Shown: piece by piece, positions 48,144 through 57,630 of the stretch | How the letters are laid out: each line of letters begins with the position of its first letter | Numbering within the stretch: position 1 is the stretch's first letter | Assembly: GCA_021904315.1 (NCBI GenBank) | Contig: CM038915.1 | Coordinates: 12,400,001 to 12,464,000, forward strand | Length of the DNA: 64,000 bases | Source of the DNA: Sphagnum magellanicum | Lineage: Eukaryota > Streptophyta > Sphagnopsida > Sphagnales > Sphagnaceae | Direction: 5' to 3' | Made by a program: the position numbers and the translations under genes | The notes under the pieces: model-generated | Seen by the model: only the letters and a program-made list of their open reading frames with translations | Databases searched by the model: none | Told to the model about the DNA's origin: nothing

Positions 48144-49705
48144 TTGGAATGTGAAGGATAAACACCTTTTCACCTTTTCCATATTCCCCCAACAACTTTA
48201 CTTACACCTTCAATTTTTCCCTTTGACTTCACGATTTTACTTTACCATGGTCCTAAGCCGTTACTCTCGCCTTTCTTTCCTCTTCTTCGAACTATAAATT
48301 ACGATTGCGCACCTCAACGTAACAAGTCTTTCCCGCCTCCATTGTCAAATTGATTTCGATTGAAGATCTAACCTTTTTCTTCCTTTGCTTGAAATTATGG
48401 CGTCGTGCATGGTCTCATCTTACGGGCCGCAAGCCGCATAAGCAAATGAAGAACCGCCTCCAGAGTCGTCCCTAGATCTTACCCTAACCCAACATCCTCG
48501 CGATGAAGAACTCGAACTTCGAGAAGTGCGTGCTCGTCTTGAAGTCGAACCTCCTCAAGCCTGGTACTATCGCATTTCTCCGAACTCTCGCACCCTGGTG
48601 ATCTTGCTGCAAGTTGACCCCGCTTCTGGTGATGAACCCGAGACTGTTTGTGAAGGTTGTTACGAAACTCAAGATACTTCTATCTTCGCATGGTCTTCAG
48701 TTCCCGGTGTCGGTCACTATCGTTGGTTGCGCGGTCCGATTCATCGACTACCTCCCAATAGCAAGGTGAACAACCTAGTTCGCACCATCCGACGCATCTT
48801 AGATTTCCTGCAGTTATGAACTATCACTAAAGCATAACTCTGGATTCTACATGTACTTGTAGCTCCTTGCTGAGCTTATTCCTATTATAAATAAATGTTT
48901 CAATTATCATCAGACTCCTATTGCCATTAGCACACTATCATACTATCTGTCTAATTGTTGAGTTGCCTTGAATTAACCTTGTGTTCAACGGCTTGAAGAT
49001 TATTCTACCTCTATTAAATCTTTCATCAACACCCCTTCGATTGCTTTAAGAATTTTTAACATCCTTGCTACTTCCAAAATACCATAACAAGACTAATGTT
49101 GTGTTGAACACCGTAAATTTTGGTGTCTACTTCTACCCCCAACCCTCTAGAGATTTCTCGCCCCTAATTATGCAACAAAATTTCTAAAACTATGGTTATT
49201 AGCCTTTGCTGAAGAAAAGAACTAATCCAACTCCTTAATCACCAATAACGCATTTCGAAAAAGAAAATAACCCCCTTCACACCATGCACACTCATCACCC
49301 TATGAAGTCGCTAAAAGCCCTTAATAACCTCACCCCATTCAAATAACCTTGATGTAACTGTTAAAAACTAAGACTACCGCACATGGTTGTGTCGGTATGG
49401 CTCACAGTGGCTTCCCCCAAGTCCGTGCCGTGGTGAGTCTTGTGTGTCTAAGTGCCCGTGGTAAGTCCCAACACCCAAGGGTGTCCCGAATGTTAAACTA
49501 ACCCAATTTGGTTGGTTTTTGGATGCAGATTCACACGAGCTAAGCTAGTCCCTCTTCCTAGTTTAATCCCGGGGCTCCCAACTCGACCCTCTACCCCTTC
49601 GTAGAGTTGGAAGCCGGGAGTGTCCTACCAAGTTTCAACTTTCCGCAACTTGACTTTGTGAAACCTTCAAATGGGTTTCACCCCGTGACTTGGGAACGCG
49701 TCATG

Positions 49706-49717
49706 TGGTATCAGAGC
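49706..49717 (+). promoter_or_regulatory. Primer-binding site of element C (initiator tRNA-Met)
   Basis: TGGTATCAGAGC follows the end of the 5' LTR (49703) after two bases. It is the standard complement to the 3' end of plant initiator tRNA-Met, used to prime minus-strand cDNA synthesis. Its position confirms the LTR border and the plus orientation of C. Confidence 0.95.
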
Positions 49718-49727
49718 AAGTGGTGAA

Positions 49728-50548
49728 TGACGCGCTCCCAAGTCACGGGGGTGGAACCCATTTGAGGGTTTCACAAAGTCAAGTTGCGAAAAGTTGAACT
49801 TGGTAGCATGCTCCCGGCTTCCAACTCTAGAAACGGGTAGAGGGTCGAGTTGGGAGCCCCGGGATTAGACTAGGAAGAAGGTTTAGTAGATCAAGCATGA
49901 ATCTGCACCAAAACAAACCACCCACGTGGTTAGTTCACATTCCGGGACCCCTTTGGGTGTTGGGACTTGCCACGAGCACTTGGACACACAAGACTCACCA
50001 CGGCCTGGACTCGGGGGAAGCCACCACCTTCCCCCATATAGTATTCTCTGCGGCTGGTCGCGGAGGCTACATCCGAATGGCACAAATTCCCGGGACTCCC
50101 GAAATGGAGTCCCGAAATTGTCCCGGCGGGACTCCTGGAACTTTCAACCGCCATAACTCCTGACTGCAGAGTTGGATCGTGACAAGGTCTTAACCAAAGT
50201 TGTAGCCCTCGTCGAGATCTTTTCAACGCTATGTTGCACACTCAAATCGGACGTCGGGAAGAGGTCGATTCCCGACTTTTAGTGGTCGGGAGTCAAATTG
50301 CCAGTTTGACTCCCGACCCTTCTTTTGCCCATAACTTGGGCTGCAGATGTTTGAATTGCCAATGCGAGGTCATTTTCGATATCTACGTTTGAAGACCTTT
50401 CCAATGACACCAAGAACACCCCAATGCAAGGTGTTTTGCCGCTTGCTGTTGAGCTTTGAACATTCGGGAGTCTCGGAAGACTCCCAACCTCCAACTTTTC
50501 CAAGTGTTGGGCTTCACCCCCACACTTGGCCAAAGTGGGGTTGCGACA
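49728..50548 (-). mobile_element. LTR E: inverted solo LTR inserted just after C's primer-binding site
   Basis: 821 bp in reverse orientation, beginning TGACGCGCTCCCAAG and ending GGGGTTGCGACA on the plus strand. It is the reverse complement of the C LTR type and of equal length. GTGAA flanks it exactly on both sides (49723-49727 and 50549-50553). It therefore came from another copy of the C subfamily, inserted 6 bp past the minimal primer-binding site, and later reduced to a solo LTR. Without the duplication one would misread C as having inverted LTRs. Confidence 0.93.
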
Positions 50549-50610
50549 GTGAAGCTCACTTCTTGGGTTAAGATGGCACCCAAGAAGAACTGCAAGCAAC
50601 CGCAAGCTCC

Positions 50611-51660
50611 ATGTTAGAAGAGCCCGCCGAGGACCGAGTAGCCCTGCTGGAATCCATTGGTGAAGAGGAACCAAGGTTTCGGGAGGACCAAGATGAGCCC
50701 GAAAGCGAGGAGGAGCCAAGGAGCTCGGTCCTATTCACCCAAGAGCAACTTGAAGTACTTTTCAAGATGGGGAGGCCCGACTTTGGTGAGTTGGTGGCGG
50801 CCCTCAAAACGGGAGCCGCCAAGGGTGAAAGGTTTCAACCGGCCAAGCCCGGGAACTTCGATGGTGCCCGCGACCGCAAGGTTGTGGATGCTTGGCTTGC
50901 GGAGATGGACGACTATTTGCATGCCACCAAGGTGGGCCGACATTCCGCCGTGGAGCTTGCCCAATCCTATTTGAAAGGCTATGCCGCCACATGGTGGCGG
51001 ACGGTGAGACAAGAGGAGGGCAAGAACCATGGCTATACGTGGGAGTTTTTCAAGGATCGCATTAAGGCGGAATTCATCCCGAGAAACTCCGACTACATTT
51101 CTAGGTGCAAACTCCGTGACCTTGTGAATTCCACAAATGAGAACTTGAGGCAATCTGTGAGGGCTTACTCCGAACTCATGCTCGAGGTCCGGCACATGCA
51201 CGAGATGAACCGTGTGTGCCAATTCGTGATGGGGCTTCCAACTTGGGCCAAGCAAAAGCTTGAGGAGAGTTGGCCCGCCTCATTATCCGAAGCCATCACA
51301 AAAGTGGAGAACTTCTCGGATGTGGGGCGGAGTGACAAATCCGGGTTCAAGAAAGACAACAAGTTCCTTCACAAGAAACCAAGGCATGAGGGGGAATGGA
51401 ACCGGGGGCAAGGTAGCCCAACCAAGGAGAAGCCCAAACAATTCCAAGGTTCGGGGTTCAAACCAAAAGGAAGTTTTGTGAAAAAGGGGGCTCCTTTCAA
51501 AGGGAGCCAAACCAAGGGAGATCTTGGGGTGAAGCCCAAAGGAGCATGTTTCAATTGTAACGAAGTGGGGCATTACTCCAAAGATTGTCCCAAGTCCAAA
51601 ACGGGGAGCTCTAAGGTACTCGCAATGCCCAACCGGAATGCAATTGACTTATCTTCTTGA
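50611..51660 (+). CDS. gag: gag of element C
   Basis: 349 codons. An acidic N-terminus (1-45) is followed by the retrotransposon gag (capsid-like) domain at about 85-215 (DAWLAEMDDYL, SYLKGYAATWWRT, FKDRIKAEFIP). A basic Lys/Gly-rich linker follows, then one zinc knuckle of the CX2CX4HX4C type at about 313-326 (CFNCNEVGHYSKDC). An earlier ATG at 50573 opens a different frame (MAPKKNC..) that ends after 14 codons. Since gag of this lineage often starts MAP-K, a small indel may have shifted the true start. The frame ends at a TGA (51658-51660), and pol continues in another frame overlapping by 4 nt. Confidence 0.9.
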   Translation: MLEEPAEDRVALLESIGEEEPRFREDQDEPESEEEPRSSVLFTQEQLEVLFKMGRPDFGELVAALKTGAAKGERFQPAKPGNFDGARDRKVVDAWLAEMDDYLHATKVGRHSAVELAQSYLKGYAATWWRTVRQEEGKNHGYTWEFFKDRIKAEFIPRNSDYISRCKLRDLVNSTNENLRQSVRAYSELMLEVRHMHEMNRVCQFVMGLPTWAKQKLEESWPASLSEAITKVENFSDVGRSDKSGFKKDNKFLHKKPRHEGEWNRGQGSPTKEKPKQFQGSGFKPKGSFVKKGAPFKGSQTKGDLGVKPKGACFNCNEVGHYSKDCPKSKTGSSKVLAMPNRNAIDLSS

Positions 51661-52421
51661 AGGGGAAGATTACTAAGCAAGATCTCTTATGTCTTTTGGA
51701 CATAAGGGCTTCTCACAACTTCATAACTCGGGAGAGCACCGAAAGGATGGAGCTCTACTTGGAGGAGCTCAAGGCACCCATTGAGGTGCAATTCGCAGAT
51801 GGGGTTCCCCATCCAACTACGCTACAAGCAAAAGGAGTGCCTTTCCAATTGGGGAATTGGAGAGGAAAGGTAGACTTGTTAGTTTCCACCTTGGGTGGAA
51901 TGGAATGTGTTTTGGGAATGGAATTCATTACCCAAAACAATGTGCCCATTGAAGGGCACAATAGGTTAGTTAGAATCCCATCTAAAAGTGGGATTGTGCG
52001 AGTCAAGGCACAAGAGTTGCCTTGTGTGGGTGGTCCAACCATCCACTTTATGTTGGGAAAAGCTTGGGAAAGAGAATGCGTAAGAGGTTTTGGCATGATG
52101 TGTGTCATGCGGGTGTTGGATGAGTATGAGCCCAAGGAAGCCACCAAGTTGGTGACTTCCGCCAAGTGCATAAGGCGAGTTTTGGAAGAGTTCCCGGATG
52201 TGATGCCCGAAGACTTGCCCCCGAGAAGACGTGTTGATCATGCGATTAAAGTGATGCCGGGAGTGGAACCTCTCGCCAAGGCCCCATACCGAATGAGTCA
52301 TGAGGAGTTGAAGGAGTTAAAGGTTCACTCGAAGAACTCCTCGCCAAAGGTTCCATCAAACCAAGTAAGTCGCCATATGGGGCACCCATCTTTTTTGTTC
52401 ACAAGAAGGATGGGACTTTGA
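51657..52421 (+). pseudogene. pol: pol 5' part of element C: aspartic protease and RT N-terminus, defective
   Basis: The frame runs 254 codons, with no ATG at its start. The retropepsin-like domain is at about 10-110. Its active site reads LLDIRASHNFI where the family has D-(S/T)-G-A: the catalytic Asp is kept, but the next two residues are Ile and Arg. Both changes can come from single C-to-T or G-to-A transitions. A linker follows (EEFPDVMPEDLPPRR, then AKAPYRMS.EELKELK), which is the usual approach to reverse transcriptase. Within the word AAAGGTTCACTCG the frame breaks at about 52327-52328 (one base missing), and the expected RT residues continue in the frame that becomes the next entry. 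Confidence 0.9.
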
Positions 52422-55015
52422 GGATGTGTGTTGACTATAGAGCACTCAACAAGGCAACAGTGAAAAATCGGTATCCTTTACCTCGCATCGATGATTTATT
52501 TGATCGTCTCTCGGGAGCCAAGGTTTTTAGCATAATTGATCTACATTCGGGGTATTACCAAATAAGGATCAAAGAAGGGGACGAAGAAAAGATCGCTTAC
52601 CGCACAAGGTATGGCTCATACGAGTTCTTGGTGATGCCCTTTGGGCTCACCAACGCACCCGCAACATTTCGTACTCTCATGAACGACATTTTCCGAAAAT
52701 GGCTTGATGATTTTGTGGTTGTCTACATAGACGACATTTTCATTTATAGTAGCTCCATGGAGGCGCATGCGGAGCACCTTCGCAAGGTGTTCCTAAGACT
52801 ACGAGAAAACAAGTTATATGCCAAGCTTGAGAAGTGCGAATTTGGGGTGACGAAAGTCGACTTTCTTGGGCATAGGATAACTCAAGAGGGCTTGGTGATG
52901 GATGATCACAAGGTTAAGGCAATTTTGGATTGGGAGCCGCCAAAGTCGGTTCCCACCTTGAGATCCTTTTTAGGATTGGCCTCCTATTACCGCAAGTTCA
53001 TCAAGAACTTTGCAAAGATAACGGCTCCTTTGACAAACCTCTTGAAGAAGTCCGCCGTCACTTATGAATGGGATGAAGCATGCGACGAAGCCTTTGAAGC
53101 ATTGAAGGGCATTTTGGTGAAGGCGCCAGTGTTAAAGTTGCCTGACTTTGACAAGGACTTTGAAATCCATTCCGACGCCTCCGACTTTGCAATTGGGGGT
53201 GTCATAGTGCAAGGTGGAAGACCGGTAGCCTTTGAAAGCAAGAAGTTGAGTGAGACAAAGAGAAGGTGGCCAACCCACGAGAAGGAAATGTGGGCGGTCA
53301 TACATTGTCTCAAGACTTGGGGCCATTACATAGGCTCCAAAGATGTGGTGGTGTGGACCGACAATGTGACCTTGAAGTATTTCTCCACTCAACCCAAGTT
53401 GTCATCGAAGCAAGTAAGGTGGCAAGACACATTGGCCTTGTTCAATGTGCACATCCGGCACAAGCCCGGAAAGGAGAACATAGTCCCCGATGCCTTGAGC
53501 CGAAAACACCAACTTAGAATGGTGTGTGTAAGAGAGTCGGAACTTCAAAAGGAAGTTAGACTTGCGAGTCGCCGGGATGCCTTTGCCAAGGAGGCAAGGC
53601 AAAGCATCCAAAATGGAGCCAAGTCCCACTTCCATTTGAGAAATGGATTATTATGGTACAAACAAAATCGACTATATGTGCCGGAAGGGAAAATTAGGGA
53701 CACACTTTTGAAGGAATGTCATGATGGACCGCTTGCGAGCCATCGTGGTGCAAAGCGCACCACAACATTCCTAAAGAAGTCCTACTATTGGCCCAACTTG
53801 AAGCTTGATGCGGAGGAGTATGTGAAGACTTGTTTGGTTTGCCAACAAAATCGAATTCTTAACAAGAAGCAAGCGGGTTTGTCACAACCTTTACCAATTC
53901 CGGAAGGGCCGTGGGAAAGTGTATCAATGGACTTCATGGTGAGTTTGCCCCCTTCCAAGGGGTTTGATGCCATCATGGTTGTGGTGGATCGATTTAGCAA
54001 GATGGCACACTTCATCCCCACAAAAGATGAAGCCAGGACTCAAGAGACGGGAAGGTTGTTCTTCTCCCACATTTTCAAGCATCATGGGCTTCCAAAGGAC
54101 ATAGTGTCGGATCGAGACCCGAAGTTTACAAGTAAGTTTTGGCGGGCCTTGTGGAAGCGAATGGGGTCGGAACTCAAGATGAACACTTCGTTCCATCCCC
54201 AAACTGATGGGCAAACCGAAAGGGTCAACTTGGTGATCCAACAATTCCTAAGGAATTATGTGGCGGCAGATCAACAAGATTGGGTGGACCATTTGGAGTT
54301 AGCCGAGTTTTGTTACAACAACTCGGCACACTCTGCAACGGGGTTCACTCCATTCCAAATGGTGACGGGCAAGTCACCAATTGTGCCCATGACTTGGGCA
54401 TCACAAGGACAAACTCCAAGTGATGCAAGTGAGGAAGTGCCAATGGTCACACAACTTGATGAAGAGAGGCGGCGCCTTTGGGAGTTGGCAAAGGCCAACT
54501 TGGAGAAGGCGCATAAAAGGTACAAGGATTTTGCGGACAAGTCCCGACGAGAGGTGAAATTTCAAGTGGGAGACGAAGTGTGGTTGAACATTAAGAACTT
54601 CCGGTTGCTAGAAGGTTTAAGTCATAAGTTTTTGGGCCCATATGCGCGTCCATTCAAAGTGTTGGAAAAGAAACTTTCCGACACTTATAAATTAGAATTA
54701 CTGGAAAACCTTAGAGTTCACCCCACATTTCATGTTTCCTTCTTGAAGCCGGTCGCCCGTGATGCCTCAAGGCCTAATCGAGAGCACACCTCAAGGCCCC
54801 CACCGGACTTGGTTCATAATGAACCAGAGTTTGAAGTGGAGGTCGTGCTCAAATCAAGGCAACTTAGAGGACGAGAGCGGGAGTACCTAATTAAGTGGAA
54901 GGGATACCATCCGATAGAAGCTTCTTGGGTGAATGAATCTGACATGGAACATGCCCAAGAAGCCATAGAAGAATTCCACACTAGACTGGCAAAGAAGAAA
55001 AGACGTAGAGTGTGA
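52418..55015 (+). CDS. pol: pol 3' part of element C: RT, RNase H, integrase, chromodomain
   Basis: An uninterrupted 865-codon frame. The RT has [12 protein letters not shown] (Asp41) and the catalytic YIDD at 103-106. RNase H begins near residue 250 ([10 protein letters not shown], with later HEKE and TDN motifs). The integrase zinc finger is at about 430-480 (H..H..C..C with CLVCQQN). The DD35E core is at about 504 (MDF), 565 (SDRDPKF) and 601 (DGQTERVN). A GPY/F-like module (KFLGPY) follows near 735, and a chromodomain at about 805-855 ([20 protein letters not shown]) defines the chromovirus clade. The ORF starts inside the RT because of the upstream frameshift. No stop or missing catalytic residue is seen in this part. 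Confidence 0.95.
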   Translation: MRMCVDYRALNKATVKNRYPLPRIDDLFDRLSGAKVFSIIDLHSGYYQIRIKEGDEEKIAYRTRYGSYEFLVMPFGLTNAPATFRTLMNDIFRKWLDDFVVVYIDDIFIYSSSMEAHAEHLRKVFLRLRENKLYAKLEKCEFGVTKVDFLGHRITQEGLVMDDHKVKAILDWEPPKSVPTLRSFLGLASYYRKFIKNFAKITAPLTNLLKKSAVTYEWDEACDEAFEALKGILVKAPVLKLPDFDKDFEIHSDASDFAIGGVIVQGGRPVAFESKKLSETKRRWPTHEKEMWAVIHCLKTWGHYIGSKDVVVWTDNVTLKYFSTQPKLSSKQVRWQDTLALFNVHIRHKPGKENIVPDALSRKHQLRMVCVRESELQKEVRLASRRDAFAKEARQSIQNGAKSHFHLRNGLLWYKQNRLYVPEGKIRDTLLKECHDGPLASHRGAKRTTTFLKKSYYWPNLKLDAEEYVKTCLVCQQNRILNKKQAGLSQPLPIPEGPWESVSMDFMVSLPPSKGFDAIMVVVDRFSKMAHFIPTKDEARTQETGRLFFSHIFKHHGLPKDIVSDRDPKFTSKFWRALWKRMGSELKMNTSFHPQTDGQTERVNLVIQQFLRNYVAADQQDWVDHLELAEFCYNNSAHSATGFTPFQMVTGKSPIVPMTWASQGQTPSDASEEVPMVTQLDEERRRLWELAKANLEKAHKRYKDFADKSRREVKFQVGDEVWLNIKNFRLLEGLSHKFLGPYARPFKVLEKKLSDTYKLELLENLRVHPTFHVSFLKPVARDASRPNREHTSRPPPDLVHNEPEFEVEVVLKSRQLRGREREYLIKWKGYHPIEASWVNESDMEHAQEAIEEFHTRLAKKKRRRV

Positions 55016-55017
55016 TG

Positions 55018-55487
55018 AGGACATCACCTTTCTTTTAGTGGGGAAGAACCTCACAGAAAATGTACCACATCAAGTTGCAAGTGAAATAAAGGCATTAAAA
55101 CTTCCAAGAGATTGTATCACGAGAAATTTGTATAAGGCAAATAGAGTTGTAAAGTGGCATGGGACAAATGAAACTATTTCGCGTAGGCCCAAATCAAAAT
55201 CGGACTCCTCTTTGGGGTTGAGGAAACTTGGCCCCGAGAGAGGAAGCAAGCAAGGTGAGCTTGCGGGGACATGCACATGCCTTAAGTGCATCCCGAAGGG
55301 TTGGTTGGTAATGTGGCCAACGCGGGAAGTCATGACCCCGCTCACATATTTTGAGTGTAGTTTGGGACTTGGGTTTGGCAAACCCAAGTGTCGCTTCTCG
55401 TACCTTGATAAGCAAACCTTTTAGTTAAGGCTTGGTTGTTATGACCAAGGCGCGAGATAGGAAAAGGGTTCTTCTAGTGGGGGAGAG
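55018..55487 (+). other. 3' untranslated region and polypurine tract of element C
   Basis: 470 bp between the pol stop and the 3' LTR. The frame at 55038-55424 is open but has no known domain. The stretch GTGGGGGAGAG (about 55477-55487), directly before the TG of the 3' LTR, is the polypurine tract that primes plus-strand synthesis. Confidence 0.85.
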
Positions 55488-56308
55488 TGTCGCAACCCCA
55501 CTTTGGCCAAGTGTGGGGGTGAAGCCCAACACTTGGAAAAGTTGGAGGTTTGGAGTCCTCCGGGACTCCCGAATGTTCAGAGCTCGACAGCAAGGGGCAA
55601 AACACCTCGCATTGAGGTGTTCTTGGTGTCATTGGAAAGGTATTGAAACTTAGATATCGAAAATGCCCTCGCATTGGCCATTCGCACATCTGCAGCCCAA
55701 GTTATGGGCAAAAGAAGGGCCGGGAGTCAAATTGGCAGTTTGACTCCCGACCACAAAAAGTCGGGAATCGACCTCTTCCCGACGTCGCCTTGAAAAGTGT
55801 GACACGGCGTTGGAAAGCTCTCGACGAGAGCTACAACATTGATTCAAGACTCGTCCCAATCCGAACTCGGGGCGAGGAGCTATGGCCGTTCAAAGTTACG
55901 AGAGTCTAGCTGGGACACTTTCGGGACTCCATTTCGGGAGTCCTAACAAAATGTGCCATTCGGATGTAGCCTCCGCGACCAGCCGCAAAGAATACTATAT
56001 GGGGGAAGGTGGTGGCTTCCCCCGAGTCCGGGCCGTGGTGAGTCTTGTGTGTCCAAGTGCCCGTGGCAAGTCCCAACACCCAAGGGTGTCCCGAATGCTA
56101 AACTAACCCGATTTGGTTGGTTTTTAGATGCAGATTCACACGAGCTAAGCTAGTCCCTCTTCCTAGTCTAATCCTTGGGCTCCCAACTCGACCTTCTACC
56201 CCTTTGTAGAGTTGGAAGCCGGGAGCGTGCTACCAAGTTTCAACTTTCCGCAACTTGACTTTGTGAAACCCTCAAGTGGGTTTCACCCCGTGACTTGGGA
56301 GCGCGTCA
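55488..56308 (+). mobile_element. 3' LTR of element C
   Basis: 821 bp, TGTCGCAACCCC..GGGAGCGCGTCA, intact. It matches both halves of the split 5' LTR and, inverted, LTR E. It is followed by TGGAA (56309-56313), the counterpart of TAGAA before the 5' LTR, and then by the rest of LTR B. Confidence 0.95.
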
Positions 56309-56472
56309 TGGAAGCTCTTTTGGAAGTGTGAAGGTTCATTCCCTCACACTTTCCTTCACTCCTAGGCTTCCCTCTTGGCCCACAACCTTGCAAGCCCTTG
56401 CCTTGGTCGCAAGCCCAAGGCTAGGGTTGCAACATTTGAGTCTATCAAAGAGCTTGGGGGCGCATCATTTCA

Positions 56473-57630
56473 TGTGCGTTCTTAGCTAACCACTCCCTGG
56501 GAACTATGTCAAAAAAAAATTATTCTTTAGGAACTTTTCAAGGCTTGAGGGGGTGTGAAGAAGGAGGAATGATGATGATGGTTGTAAGGATGGAGAAAAG
56601 ATCTTGGCATATCTCGAAAGGGTGAAGTAGGTGAAAGGATGAACATGCTACAACATCATGAAAGAACAAGTTTTCCAAGGGATAGTCAAGTCAATAGTTG
56701 CCCTGGAGAATGGAGGTAGGATCATCAAATAAGGGCATTGGCAGTTGTTCAAGTGGGGAGTTTCATGAACATGGTGATTGGAAATGAATGGGGAAAAGTT
56801 AAGACGAGGTACATTGACTTGGTTAAAGCAAGAAAAGAGGAATAAAAAGGAGAAGAGAGTTGGGAATGTTGGTTGTCGGGCTTAGGAACAAGCAAATAAT
56901 GGTTTGCCCTTTTGTGGAAACAAGAGAACAATAAACTAGAGGGAAGTGAAGCTATCCTGCAAAAGTAAAAGTTAAAGGGTTATTTTGGGGTTATGGTAGA
57001 AGGCTCTAGAGCTATAGATAGTTGAGAAATAGGATTATAGTGAAGGGAAGTAATATAAATAGCAGGTTAAAAACTAGCTAGAGAAGGGAGTGGAAGGACT
57101 CAAGGTTGGAAGAAATACAATGTAACCTCTATTTGAAAATGTGACATTTTTGGTGTGCATTGATTTGCTGAAATTCTTATGTAATGATATTTACACAAAT
57201 AGTTTTTGGTTTGGGTTGTGGCTAGTTAAGGGAAAGTAAAGAAGAGTGGTGGAGAAGAAGTAGGATTGTTATTTGCAACATACATGAAAAGAAATATAAA
57301 AAGAAGTAACAAAGGAAAAATTGTTAAAGGGGAGGATTCTACTAAGGTCTAAACACAATTAAGTTATATCATTTTGAATGGTTGTTGGACAAAGGAATGC
57401 ATAGGGAAATCAATAGACTAATTACTCAAGAAATCAGAAGGTAGAGGTGGTGGAAATTGGTCAACAATTTGTGACTCCCCCTTTTGATAATTTACAAGGG
57501 GGTAAAAGGAGTGGCCTAGGACAAGGTGTTAAAGGTGCATTAAATTTGCGCTTAACACACATGTCCCAAAAAAAAATTATTGTGTGGTTTCTTTGGCCAA
57601 TAGTTTTCCCGGAGCTTTAAGTGTATTGTT
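56473..57630. other. Intergenic spacer
   Basis: No gene is recognised. The sequence is purine-rich on the plus strand and has no repeat shared with the nested block after the minisatellite-like first 60 bp. Confidence 0.4.

Larger units (their letters stand above)
46385..49406. mobile_element. Element D: LTR-like insertion of another family inside C's 5' LTR
   Basis: D begins TGTGAGGTGACTTTCC and ends GTATGGCTCACA, so it has TG..CA ends with a 6-bp inverted match (TGTGAG/CTCACA). GTGGC flanks it on both sides (46380-46384 and 49407-49411). Without the nested LTR F it is about 2.08 kb. It has no gag or pol domain, so it is best read as a large solo LTR or a non-autonomous LTR element. A CTATAAATTA word near 48292 and TATTATAAATAAATG near 48883 could be its promoter and polyadenylation signals. 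The 97-codon plus-strand frame at 48526-48819 is unrecognised. Its sequence is unlike the A/B/C/E/F lineage. Confidence 0.75.
45856..49703 (+). mobile_element. 5' LTR of C, split by element D
   Basis: The two halves are 45856-46384 (529 bp) and 49407-49703. The repeated GTGGC belongs to the duplication, leaving 292 bp from 49412. The sum is 821 bp, exactly the length of the 3' LTR at 55488-56308 and of LTR E. The left half stops and the right half resumes at the same point of the 3' LTR (GGTGGTGGC / TTCCCCC). Confidence 0.93.
45856..56308 (+). mobile_element. Element C: full-length Ty3/gypsy chromovirus, decayed and carrying nested insertions
   Basis: C has two 821-bp LTRs in direct orientation (TGTCGCAACCCC..GCGCGTCA), a primer-binding site, gag, pol with integrase and a C-terminal chromodomain, and a polypurine tract. 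Subtracting nested elements D (46385-49406) and E (49728-50548) and their duplicated sites leaves about 6600 bp. The flanks are TAGAA (45851-45855) and TGGAA (56309-56313), a 5-bp duplication with one change, and the host sequence (LTR B) resumes on both sides. By eye the two LTRs differ at about 5-6% of positions, so the insertion is not recent. The protease motif and a pol frameshift show that it cannot move by itself. Chromodomain elements of this type target heterochromatin through histone marks. Confidence 0.93.
45086..56434 (-). mobile_element. LTR B: inverted solo LTR inserted in A
   Basis: B is in two pieces: 45086-45855 and 56314-56434, about 890 bp when joined, in reverse orientation to A. 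On the plus strand it begins TGATGCACCCCCAAGC and ends GGCTAGGGTTGCAACA, the reverse complement of A's ends. TTTG lies on both sides (45082-45085 and 56435-56438), most likely a 5-bp duplication ATTTG with one base lost. Because B is inverted next to A's own 3' end, the junction at 45060-45125 reads as a near-palindrome. B is interrupted by the full retrotransposon C. Confidence 0.85.
44199..56467 (+). mobile_element. LTR A: solo LTR, outermost layer of the nest
   Basis: A is in two pieces: 44199-45085 and 56435-56467, about 916 bp when joined. It begins TGTTGCAACCCTAGCC and ends CTTGGGGGCGCATCA, so it has the TG..CA ends of LTRs. The direct repeat TTTCA occurs immediately before (44194-44198) and after (56468-56472), a 5-bp target-site duplication. 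No internal retrotransposon domain accompanies it, so it is a solo LTR. Its internal words (AAGTTATGGCCAAAAGAA, TATTATAAGGGGGAAGGTGG) are shared with B, C, E and F, showing one LTR lineage. It is interrupted by LTR B. Confidence 0.9.

Noticed and set aside
47880..48297. Repeat protein with SKAWWPMEG units
   Set aside because: The 27-bp tandem DNA repeat keeps frames open on both strands, one unit breaks the frame, and it lies inside an LTR-like element.
50731..51573. Long minus-strand frames across gag
   Set aside because: They lie opposite a gag frame with clear domains and a zinc knuckle and have no motif of their own.
49728..56308. A retrotransposon flanked by inverted LTRs (E on the left, 3' LTR of C on the right)
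   Set aside because: The exact GTGAA duplication around 49728-50548 and the split direct 5' LTR with its primer-binding site upstream show that the inverted LTR is a later insertion.
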